Of a stretch of 64,000 bases of DNA, positions 19,718 to 26,951 are shown piece by piece (position 1 is the stretch's first letter; every line of letters begins with the position of its first letter). This DNA is from Photobacterium frigidiphilum (GTDB lineage: Bacteria; Pseudomonadota; Gammaproteobacteria; Enterobacterales; Vibrionaceae). Position numbers and translations under genes: made by a program. A model generated the notes under the pieces. That model was given only the letters and a program-made list of their open reading frames with translations, was not told the DNA's origin and did not search any database. The stretch lies in assembly GCF_003025615.1 (NCBI RefSeq), contig NZ_PYMJ01000021.1:1-64000 (forward strand). Reading direction: 5' to 3'.

Positions 19718-20588
19718 TACCGCTTGTTATGCCGCTAAAGACGAAGGGCGTAATCGTCTGCACCTCTATCACCCTGATGATGAAGAGCTCAAACGTCGTG
19801 AGTTGGAAATGGAATATGTGAACCATATTCACAAAGCATTAGCTGAACAGCGATTTGAATTACATGCCCAGCAAATTGCACCTGTGGCATCTGGCTCGAC
19901 GAAGCAGCATTATGAAATATTGGTAAGAATGCGTAACAGTGATGGCAGCATGGTATCTCCAGGGCTCTTTATGCCCGCTGCTGAGCGTTACAATATCGCT
20001 CACCTGATTGATCGTTATGTCGTAAAAGGGGTTATTGAGTGGCTGCAAGCCAACAACGAGGCAGTTGAAAAGCTAGAATTATGTTCGATTAACTTATCGG
20101 GGCAATCGATGGGAAATCGAGACTTTGTTGGTTTCTTGATCGAGCAGATTCGTGATTCTGGTCTACCCCCCTCAAAGCTGTGTTTAGAAATTACGGAAAC
20201 GGCGGCAATCGGTAATATGAGTGAAGCCATTCAATTGTTTACTCAACTTAAGAACCTTGGCTGTCTTATTGCCTTGGATGATTTTGGATCGGGATTATCC
20301 TCATTTGGTTACTTGAAACGGATGCCTGTCGATATTATTAAAATTGACGGCATGTTTGTGCGTGATATTGCTGAAGATGAAATGGATTTTGCGATGGTGA
20401 AAGCGATTAATGAACTTGCAAAGAAAATGGGCAAACGAACGGTTGCCGAGTTTGTTGAAAATGAAGCTATTTTAATGCGCTTACAAAGCCTTGGGGTAGA
20501 TTACGCGCAAGGTTATTTATTTGGTAAGCCGAAGCCTTTAGCGGAATTAGTCGCAGAATTAAGCCAAGATGAAATCTCGGTGCTATAA
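19671..20588 (+). CDS. EAL-domain c-di-GMP phosphodiesterase, C-terminal part of the frameshifted protein
   Basis: Continuation of the preceding gene in another frame, overlapping it by 47 bases. It opens with the end of the GGDEF fold (ADTACYAAKDEGRNRL) and then carries a complete EAL domain: YEILVRM (EIL replaces EAL but keeps the catalytic Glu), NLSGQSM, LCLEITET, ALDDFGSGLSSFGYL, IIKIDG, and QGYLFGKP. All metal- and substrate-binding residues I can recognise are present, so phosphodiesterase activity is plausible. Its own ATG at 19671 lies inside the GGDEF sequence and has no clear ribosome site, so independent translation is doubtful; the natural product is probably one fused protein of about 1050 residues. 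Confidence 0.82.
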   Translation: MMRLQDSPQQVHAQADTACYAAKDEGRNRLHLYHPDDEELKRRELEMEYVNHIHKALAEQRFELHAQQIAPVASGSTKQHYEILVRMRNSDGSMVSPGLFMPAAERYNIAHLIDRYVVKGVIEWLQANNEAVEKLELCSINLSGQSMGNRDFVGFLIEQIRDSGLPPSKLCLEITETAAIGNMSEAIQLFTQLKNLGCLIALDDFGSGLSSFGYLKRMPVDIIKIDGMFVRDIAEDEMDFAMVKAINELAKKMGKRTVAEFVENEAILMRLQSLGVDYAQGYLFGKPKPLAELVAELSQDEISVL

Positions 20589-20693
20589 TCTTGCGCCTTA
20601 TTAGCATTATATTCAGTTGAACCAGCTTTAAACCTCTATCACGATGTGATTGTGAAGAGCAATGCTAAGACAATTTTAGAACCGGAGCGAGTT

Positions 20694-21464
20694 GTGCAAT
20701 TAGCTTTAATTTGTGAAAACCCAGAGCGTCAGAATGAACTGGATGAATTAGCACAACGCTGGGGTCTGAGCCATGATGAAAACAGTATTTTTGCGTTAGT
20801 GCTGACAGACACCCAACTTGAGTTACGTAAATTAGACGAAGCGAAATTGGGGGCGGTATTTGTCGATCTTGTCAGTGGTGCGGCGGCGCATCGACGTAAG
20901 TTTGGTGGCGGTCGTGGTCAGGCGATAGCCAAAGCGGTTGGTTTGAAGAAAGGGGTAATGCCGCGAGTGCTGGATGGTACCGCAGGCTTGGGGCGTGATG
21001 CCTTTGTATTGGCGTCGCTAGGTTGTACTGTGCAAATGGTTGAGCGTCATCCTGTGGTCGCAGCTCTATTGGATGACGGGTTAGCGCGAGCAAAACAAGA
21101 TCCTGAGATTGGAGGGTGGATTACCGAACGCTTATCGTTATTGCATGCTTCAAGCCAGGATGCATTAGTTAAGTTGTTAGAAGACCCCGATTTTATTGCT
21201 CCTGATGTGGTGTATCTTGACCCTATGTACCCACATAAGAAAAAATCGGCTTTAGTTAAAAAAGAAATGCGCGTATTTCAAACGTTAGTGGGTGCAGATA
21301 ACGATGCCGACAGTTTATTTGCACCGGCTATGGCATTAGCAACGAAACGTGTTGTGGTAAAACGCCCTGATTATGCAGAGTTTTTAGCTAATGCTAAGCC
21401 TTCTACGGCAATTGAAACGAAGAAAAATCGATTTGATGTGTATGTAAAGGCTGCAATGACGTAA
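20694..21464 (+). CDS. rsmJ: 16S rRNA (guanine(1516)-N(2))-methyltransferase
   Basis: RsmJ (YhiQ) methylates G1516 of 16S rRNA. The chosen GTG start has a GGAGCGAGTT ribosome site and aligns codon for codon with the E. coli N-terminus, giving 256 residues (E. coli 250). Motifs: KFGGGRGQ, the S-adenosylmethionine loop [18 protein letters not shown], and [21 protein letters not shown] longer reading from a GTG at 20646 adds 16 residues without support. In E. coli it adjoins prlC; here it follows the c-di-GMP gene by 105 bases. Confidence 0.94.
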   Translation: MQLALICENPERQNELDELAQRWGLSHDENSIFALVLTDTQLELRKLDEAKLGAVFVDLVSGAAAHRRKFGGGRGQAIAKAVGLKKGVMPRVLDGTAGLGRDAFVLASLGCTVQMVERHPVVAALLDDGLARAKQDPEIGGWITERLSLLHASSQDALVKLLEDPDFIAPDVVYLDPMYPHKKKSALVKKEMRVFQTLVGADNDADSLFAPAMALATKRVVVKRPDYAEFLANAKPSTAIETKKNRFDVYVKAAMT

Positions 21465-21516
21465 ATTATTAGGTAATCTAACTGATAATGATTAGCGTTT
21501 GCTGAGGGGGGTGAAC

Positions 21517-22011
21517 ATGACCAAAACCTTGTGTAAGTTTCGTCGTATTGAGATTGCAGATAAATTTTCGACGATCACGAGTATTATTAGTCAGCCTAAA
21601 TATGTGTGTAGCAGTTGTGCACGTTCAGCAAACGATAAAGCCTATTTATGTAAGCCTAGTGCGCTAGGCAAACCAGTTAAAAATAAATGTGTGAATAATA
21701 GTACGCCTGTTGCGGTTACAACTTCAAACATTGCGCCTGTGTTGACCCAGACCTTACCCGTTACGAATGCAATCTCTCAAACCACTGTACATTCATTGCC
21801 TGCACTTTCTATGGGGGCGCAAGCGCAGCTTCAAGCGATGGTGATTATTGAGCAAGAACAGGCAAAACCTGATGTTGTTTTTACCAATAAGCAGGCGAAG
21901 AAATTGAAAAAGCTAGCTAAGAAAAAGAACAAGCAATTAAAGCAAGCAGCCAAAGCGGTAAAGCAATATAACAAAGCCTTAAAAAAGGCGAAAAAAGCCT
22001 TAAATCTGTAA
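21517..22011 (+). CDS. Small Cys- and Lys-rich protein of unknown function
   Basis: A 164-residue protein from an ATG with an excellent GAGGGGGGTGAAC ribosome site. The first 55 residues (MTKTLCKFRRIEI... KYVCSSCARSANDKAYLCKP) hold five cysteines, four of them possible metal ligands (CSSC plus Cys6 and Cys47-like), and resemble short conserved hypothetical proteins of gammaproteobacteria. A Thr/Pro/Val-rich linker follows, then a C-terminal stretch of alternating Lys/Ala (KKLKKLAKKKNKQLKQAAK), predicted helical and strongly basic, suited to nucleic-acid binding. Function unknown. A terminator follows at 22041. Confidence 0.75.
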   Translation: MTKTLCKFRRIEIADKFSTITSIISQPKYVCSSCARSANDKAYLCKPSALGKPVKNKCVNNSTPVAVTTSNIAPVLTQTLPVTNAISQTTVHSLPALSMGAQAQLQAMVIIEQEQAKPDVVFTNKQAKKLKKLAKKKNKQLKQAAKAVKQYNKALKKAKKALNL

Positions 22012-22040
22012 CGTGTTGAGCATGAATATCACCCACAAAA

Positions 22041-22066
22041 AAGCCTCCAATCAGGGAGGCTTTTTT
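22041..22066 (+). terminator. Terminator after the Cys/Lys-rich gene
   Basis: AAAAAGCCTCC-AATCA-GGGAGGCTTTTTT hairpin with T-run, 30 bases after the stop codon. Confidence 0.9.
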
Positions 22067-22086
22067 GTATTTCATAGATTGTAGTT

Positions 22087-22176
22087 TTAAGATTCTTTAA
22101 TTAGAACCGCTGTCATCAAACAAGTGATCACAGAAACAACAATACCTGAAACAATCATCCACGGAAGCATATCCAT
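22087..22176 (-). CDS. Possible 29-residue single-pass membrane peptide
   Basis: A 30-codon ORF too short for usual gene callers. It begins MDMLPWMIVSGIVVSV and continues to ICLMTAVLIKES-like sequence, that is a short N-terminus, about 20 continuous hydrophobic residues and a charged KES tail, the architecture of small bacterial membrane proteins. It sits alone on the minus strand in a 366-base gap between two terminators (22041-22066 and 22323-22350), so it would need its own promoter. The ribosome site is weak (TTGGAT about 12 bases upstream). Known families of such peptides were not recognised. Confidence 0.4.
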   Translation of the reverse strand: MDMLPWMIVSGIVVSVITCLMTAVLIKES

Positions 22177-22322
22177 AGTGCGTTATCCAATAAGTAGCGA
22201 CTAGAGGCTCTATTGAATAACGTTTACATACTGCTAGCAATGGGGCAGATATAAGCTGAAATAACTATTAACACTTGGTAACAATTATCCATTTATAGCG
22301 TATGTTTGATGACCTTAGGGTA

Positions 22323-22350
22323 TAAAAAAGCACCCTAACGAGTGCTTTTT
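22323..22350 (-). terminator. hemCDXY operon terminator
   Basis: AAAAAAGCACCCTAACGAGTGCTTTTT: stem AAAAAGCAC / GTGCTTTTT, A-run and T-run at both ends. On the minus strand it follows the hemY stop by 27 bases. Confidence 0.85.
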
Positions 22351-22377
22351 GATAAAGAATGCCATGTTAATTAAATG

Positions 22378-23565
22378 TTAGCTTTTGGCTGGCAGCGCTA
22401 AGGTTAATGCCTGACGTGAAACATCTGCAGCACCTTGGTTATCATTTAATTTATCAAGTACCTCTACAAGGTAAGCATAATCTGACACTGTTGGACCCAG
22501 TTTTATCGCTTGTTCGAAATGCGTTTTTGCTTCTTCCCATTTCTGCTCTCGGATAAATAGTTGACCCAAGGCACTGTGAGTTGCTGGGTTGCTGCTATCA
22601 AAACGCAGTAGGTCTTGCAGGCGTACAATCGCAGGGTGTACATCTGGTAAGTTGAGTTCAGCGACTAATGAAATAAGCCGAGGATCGGTCTGCTTTTTCA
22701 GTGAATCGCATAATACCGTGTAAGCTTCAGAATCAGCTTTGCGTTTAATCATCTCTTTGACAAAACAACAAATCAGTTCAGGTCGTTGCTTGGCTTTACG
22801 ACTCAGTGCATTCCAGTGACCCATTAATCCATCACTACCGCTGTGTTGACCGATATGTGCCATTAAGCCACATTCTGCCTGTAGCTCTAACTCAGTCGCC
22901 TGTTGTGCGGTTAATACACCCGTCTTTTCTAGTTGTGGCAATAAGCTTAATAGCGGTTGCCAGTCTTCTAGTTGGATATAGCAGTCTTTTAGCAGTGCTA
23001 ACAAAATAGGGTTGCGATTGTTATTTTGTTTGATATCTTGCAGTGTTGCTAATGCTTGTTCGTATTGCGCTTGACGGTACTGCAGTTTAGCGCGAGTTAA
23101 TGCAACGGCTAGGCTGTTATCATCAAGCTCTGCTGCCTGTTGAAGGTATTCATCACGTAGTGTGGCATTACCTTGACCTTGTGCTGCTTGTGCTGCTGCA
23201 AGGTAGTTTAGTAATGGTGTGTCACTGTGTTTTGCTGATTTAACAACAAGCTTTTCTGCTTGCTTCCAGTCACCTTCAATGACTTTCATTAAACCATTTG
23301 ATGTTTGTATTCGAGCTTTACGCACTTTACGACCACTAAACCAACCGCGTGTTGAGCTGCCAGCTGATAATAAGCGCTTAAGAATGGTTTCTACTAAGAA
23401 GAACACACCAAATAGTACAACCACTAATAAAATGAGCGTGGTGAGGCTCATTTCGATGGTCTGGTTAGCGGCAGAGATCAAGACATAGCCTTGATTACCT
23501 GCAAGCATAGGACCGACGACAATACCTGCAATCAGAGCAGCTACCAGCAGTAAAAGTTTAATCAT
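22378..23565 (-). CDS. hemY: Heme biosynthesis-associated TPR protein HemY
   Basis: A 395-residue inner-membrane protein with two N-terminal membrane segments (residues about 3-22 and 40-62) and a cytoplasmic or periplasmic array of TPR helices ending in EEAKTHFEQAIKLGPTVSDYAYL. This is the gammaproteobacterial HemY of the hemCDXY operon, not the protoporphyrinogen oxidase of the same name in Bacillus. It probably coordinates late heme-pathway enzymes; its exact role is not settled. It overlaps hemX by 4 bases (ATGA), indicating translational coupling. Last gene of the operon. Confidence 0.93.
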   Translation of the reverse strand: MIKLLLLVAALIAGIVVGPMLAGNQGYVLISAANQTIEMSLTTLILLVVVLFGVFFLVETILKRLLSAGSSTRGWFSGRKVRKARIQTSNGLMKVIEGDWKQAEKLVVKSAKHSDTPLLNYLAAAQAAQGQGNATLRDEYLQQAAELDDNSLAVALTRAKLQYRQAQYEQALATLQDIKQNNNRNPILLALLKDCYIQLEDWQPLLSLLPQLEKTGVLTAQQATELELQAECGLMAHIGQHSGSDGLMGHWNALSRKAKQRPELICCFVKEMIKRKADSEAYTVLCDSLKKQTDPRLISLVAELNLPDVHPAIVRLQDLLRFDSSNPATHSALGQLFIREQKWEEAKTHFEQAIKLGPTVSDYAYLVEVLDKLNDNQGAADVSRQALTLALPAKS

Positions 23566-24863
23566 GCTGGATTCTCCTCTGAGCTGAGTGGTTTGACTTT
23601 ACCGCGTAAGCGTTCGTTGATTAGATCAGAGATAATTGGTTGTGACTGTAATCTGTCTGGGTAGCTGGCTTCAATGTTTTCTTTAGCAAGCTGATCAAGC
23701 GTATTGATAAAGCTTTGCGTGGCAGGATTGTCAAGATTATAGAACTGTTCTGCCCATTCTTTAGCCATAGTTAACGACGTTGCATAAACCTCACCTTGCT
23801 CGCGATATACTGAGCGAATGGCTGTTTCTAGCTTCGACTTAATATTTTCTTGCAAGTAGAAGTCTTGCTTAGGCGAAAGTAGAGGAATAACGCTGCCATC
23901 GCGTTGGCGGTAGGTGACAAAGTGCTCGCTGAAGTTTTTCAGTGATGTTTTAAGGTTAGTCTGCCAATCATCAACAGAGGTTGAAACGGCATTCTCTTCA
24001 ACGGCTTCAGCTTCTGGAATAATTGCATTGGCTAGCGGTAGGGTTGCGACTTGTTCTTGTAAACTTGTTAAGCGTAGTACTAAACCATCGCGATCAATAC
24101 GAGCAACCGCCTTCAACGAAGTAATATCGTTGCTCATGGCTTTACGCACATTACGTAGGCTTGGGTCGTTTAATTCTGCAATGCGATGATCGGCAGATTC
24201 AAGCAGTGTGGTTGAACTTATCACATCATGTTCAAGCCATAATTTACGACCTGCCATTTTGATTAAATAATCTGCTTCTGCAAGTAGCCAATCGTTAGGA
24301 CGGCGACCTTCCATTTCAGATAAGGCAAGTTGTAAACTAGAAATAGATTTATCTTGCTGCTCAATAACAACTTGTGTGCGTTGTAGGCTTTGATCAACCT
24401 GTCCAATGGTTTCTTTTTGGCTGGTTTGCACTTGGTTGGTGATATTGGCTATTTGCTGTTGTAGCGCAGCAATTTGAGCTTCTTGTGCAAGACCTTGCTG
24501 GTGACCGTGGTAATACAAACCGGCGCCAAGTGCGATAACAAGAGCAATGGCGATAGCACCGGTTTTACTGCCACTTTTCTTTTCTGCTGGTGGCGTTGCT
24601 GGTTTAGCTGCTGCTTTTTTCTCTGTGGTATTGGTCTCAGCTTTTGCTTCAGTCGCTTTTTTGGCTTCAGTAGCTTTAGATGCTGCTGAAGAACTTACCG
24701 TTGAAGCCGTTTTATTTGCTTCAGCTTTAGCGGCTTCACGTTGTGTAGAGGTTTGCGGTGCCTGTGCTTTCGCACTTGATTGGCCCTGCTTATTGGTTGT
24801 TTTTGACCCTGCAGCTTGGTTGTTAGTTGCAGCGTTATCATTATTGGTTTTTTTATCAGTCAT
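23562..24863 (-). CDS. hemX: HemX, uroporphyrinogen-III C-methyltransferase-like membrane protein
   Basis: A 433-residue protein with a low-complexity N-terminus rich in Ala, Lys, Thr and Gln (about residues 1-100), one membrane segment AIAIALVIALGAGLYY, then a coiled-coil stretch (AQIAALQQQIANITNQVQ...) and a large helical domain containing RRPNDWLLAEADYLIKMAGRKLW, the HemX family hallmark. Despite its annotation in some databases, the sequence lacks the methyltransferase fold of CobA. It lies between hemD (4-base gap) and hemY (4-base overlap), and is thought to act in organising tetrapyrrole synthesis at the membrane. Confidence 0.92.
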   Translation of the reverse strand: MTDKKTNNDNAATNNQAAGSKTTNKQGQSSAKAQAPQTSTQREAAKAEANKTASTVSSSAASKATEAKKATEAKAETNTTEKKAAAKPATPPAEKKSGSKTGAIAIALVIALGAGLYYHGHQQGLAQEAQIAALQQQIANITNQVQTSQKETIGQVDQSLQRTQVVIEQQDKSISSLQLALSEMEGRRPNDWLLAEADYLIKMAGRKLWLEHDVISSTTLLESADHRIAELNDPSLRNVRKAMSNDITSLKAVARIDRDGLVLRLTSLQEQVATLPLANAIIPEAEAVEENAVSTSVDDWQTNLKTSLKNFSEHFVTYRQRDGSVIPLLSPKQDFYLQENIKSKLETAIRSVYREQGEVYATSLTMAKEWAEQFYNLDNPATQSFINTLDQLAKENIEASYPDRLQSQPIISDLINERLRGKVKPLSSEENPA

Positions 24864-24867
24864 CCGA

Positions 24868-25623
24868 TTATCCCATCGAGCCTATCTTACTTAGGAACGT
24901 GAAGAGTGCTTTATTTGAAGCACTACCCACGGTGGAAAAATTTTTATAACCAAGGTTTTTGGCTTGGTTAGCAATACGCTGGCTTGGTACGAAAAGGTGA
25001 CATTGAAAAAACCAAGTCAGATATTGTTTTGGAACTAAATGTGTTAAATACGCGAGTTGTTCACCGCTCGTCACCACTAAAGTTGACACATTCTGTGCCT
25101 GCCAAGTGCGGCAAAGTGCCTCTCCATTTAATGCTAGCCAAGTGCGCTGGTAAGTTTCACAGTAACTTACTTTTGCATTGCGTTCTGTTAGCGTTTGATG
25201 GATCAGTTCTCGCCCGCCATTTCCTCGTAAAATAAGGATTTGGCGATCAGTTACATTAGCCAATTCAGGCAGCGCGAGTAACCCTTCGCTATCGCAACGC
25301 GTTTGTGGAGAGATGACCTTTTGACCTGTCACTCTCTGTAACGTTGTGGCTGTTTTATGTCCAACGGCTATATAATGCACGTTTTTTGGCCAGCAGACAT
25401 CCTGTGACATCAAATAATTGTGGGCCAAATTTACTGCATGAACACTGATAACAATCAGAAAATCATCAGTTTTCAACTTTTTTAACTGATTAATCAAGTC
25501 TGGTAGGTCATTACCAGCCTTGATTGTGAGTAACGGTTGAGCAATAGCATTGATCCCCGCAGCATTGAGTTGCTGGGTGAGTTCGTGGCAATCCGGTTCT
25601 GGACGGGTGATCAATATACTCAT
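24868..25623 (-). CDS. hemD: Uroporphyrinogen-III synthase
   Basis: A 251-residue HemD that cyclises hydroxymethylbilane to uroporphyrinogen III with inversion of ring D. The family is poorly conserved; recognisable parts are the N-terminal ILITRPEPDC, the interdomain YIAVGHKTATTL, the ILRGNGGRELI loop and VVTSGEQL. Its ATG overlaps the hemC stop by one base (TAATG), so the two are translationally coupled, consistent with HemC handing its unstable product to HemD. Confidence 0.94.
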   Translation of the reverse strand: MSILITRPEPDCHELTQQLNAAGINAIAQPLLTIKAGNDLPDLINQLKKLKTDDFLIVISVHAVNLAHNYLMSQDVCWPKNVHYIAVGHKTATTLQRVTGQKVISPQTRCDSEGLLALPELANVTDRQILILRGNGGRELIHQTLTERNAKVSYCETYQRTWLALNGEALCRTWQAQNVSTLVVTSGEQLAYLTHLVPKQYLTWFFQCHLFVPSQRIANQAKNLGYKNFSTVGSASNKALFTFLSKIGSMG

Positions 25624-26555
25624 TATGCGTTGCCGTAAAGCTCGTCTAAAATTTCTTTTGCACCGTCAGCCAGTAGTTGTTCGGCAAGTTGGGTGCCCAA
25701 TGCTTCACCGTCAATGGCAGGTCCTGTTATCTCACCACGAACCATTTTGCTGCCATCAGGTTCACCGACTAAGGCACGTAACCAAATTTGATCACCTTGC
25801 AGTTCAGAGTAACTGCCAATAGGTACTTGGCAGCCACCTTGTAGGCGGTTATTCATTGCGCGTTCACAGAAAATACGTGTTGCTGTTTCATGGTGATTCA
25901 GGGTCGCTAATAGTGCTCTAACACGCTGATCATCCAAGCGACACTCAATGCCGACCGCACCTTGGCCTACTGCAGGTAGACTTTCTTCTGGCTCAATAGC
26001 AGAGCGAATACGATCATGCATTTCCAAGCGCATTAGCCCTGCGCATGCAAGAATGATTGCATCATACTGACCTTCGTCGAGCTTACGCAGACGTGTATTT
26101 ACGTTGCCGCGTAAATCATTAATGATTAAATCTGGGCGCTGTGCGCGAAGTTGGCACTGTCGACGAAGGCTAGATGTGCCCACAATGGAGCCCGCAGGCA
26201 ATTCTGCAATACTGTTGTAGGTGTTCGAGACGAATGCATCGCGTGGGTCTTCGCGTTCGCAGATCGTCACAAGACCAAGGCCTTCCGGAAATTCAACAGG
26301 AACATCTTTCATTGAGTGTACAGCGATATCTGCACGCCCTTCCAACATAGCAACTTCGAGTTCTTTAACGAATAGACCTTTACCGCCAACCTTGGCAAGT
26401 GGAGTATCCAGAATAATGTCGCCTTTGGTTACCATAGGTACCAATTCAACCACTAAGCCTGGATGTGCTTTTTCCAGTTCTGCCTGTACAAATTCAGCTT
26501 GCCACATTGCAAGTGGGCTTTTACGAGTAGCAATGCGGATCGGTTTATCGGTCAT
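25623..26555 (-). CDS. hemC: Porphobilinogen deaminase (hydroxymethylbilane synthase)
   Basis: HemC polymerises four porphobilinogens into hydroxymethylbilane using a dipyrromethane cofactor. The chosen start [19 protein letters not shown] matches the family N-terminus and gives 310 residues (E. coli 313). Motifs: [39 protein letters not shown], and the cofactor-binding cysteine in [14 protein letters not shown]. The frame extends to an ATG at 26648 but the added 31 residues have no family counterpart. First gene of hemCDXY, divergent from cyaA, with a perfect CRP palindrome 125 bases upstream. Confidence 0.95.
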   Translation of the reverse strand: MTDKPIRIATRKSPLAMWQAEFVQAELEKAHPGLVVELVPMVTKGDIILDTPLAKVGGKGLFVKELEVAMLEGRADIAVHSMKDVPVEFPEGLGLVTICEREDPRDAFVSNTYNSIAELPAGSIVGTSSLRRQCQLRAQRPDLIINDLRGNVNTRLRKLDEGQYDAIILACAGLMRLEMHDRIRSAIEPEESLPAVGQGAVGIECRLDDQRVRALLATLNHHETATRIFCERAMNNRLQGGCQVPIGSYSELQGDQIWLRALVGEPDGSKMVRGEITGPAIDGEALGTQLAEQLLADGAKEILDELYGNA

Positions 26556-26679
26556 AAAAATAGGGTCCATAAAGTTCGCGTTAATCACACTAATCGTACC
26601 ATTCAAGGGGCTGGATGATAATTCACTTATTGTGCTCAGTGCGTTCACGCAGTATTGTCTTGATATGTGCTGTAAATAA

Positions 26680-26695
26680 TGTGATATTTCTCACA
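26680..26695. promoter_or_regulatory. CRP binding site (perfect palindrome), hemC-proximal
   Basis: TGTGATATTTCTCACA: both half-sites match the cAMP-CRP consensus TGTGA-N6-TCACA with no mismatch. It lies 125 bases upstream of the hemC start and 257 bases upstream of cyaA, so could act on either promoter. Confidence 0.85.
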
Positions 26696-26850
26696 TAATG
26701 TTCAAGTTAAAAAAGTATTACAGTGCCATTACTTGTGGCTTAAGTCGTATATACTAGCTTGAAGAAACAAAGGATAGACCATTTAGTTTTATTGCTAGCC
26801 ATTAATAACCTGTCACAAATCGTCACTAACTTTACGACCATAGTGAAAAG

Positions 26851-26866
26851 TGTTACATTGATCACG
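26851..26866. promoter_or_regulatory. CRP binding site, cyaA-proximal
   Basis: TGTTACATTGATCACG matches TGTGA-N6-TCACA at 8 of 10 positions. It lies 86 bases upstream of the cyaA start. In E. coli, CRP represses the cyaA P2 promoter through a comparable site, giving feedback on cAMP synthesis; by analogy this is the likely role. Confidence 0.6.
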
Positions 26867-26951
26867 TTTTTGCTTCTGTTTCGAACGAAAACTACACTAA
26901 TAGTGACAAGATTTGAGTCGCTTTCACGCTAGCAGCTCTTGGAAGAGTAAT

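Noticed and set aside
24474-24894. Plus-strand ORFs opposite hemX
   Set aside because: They mirror the Ala/Lys/Thr-rich N-terminus of HemX and have the expected low complexity; not real genes.
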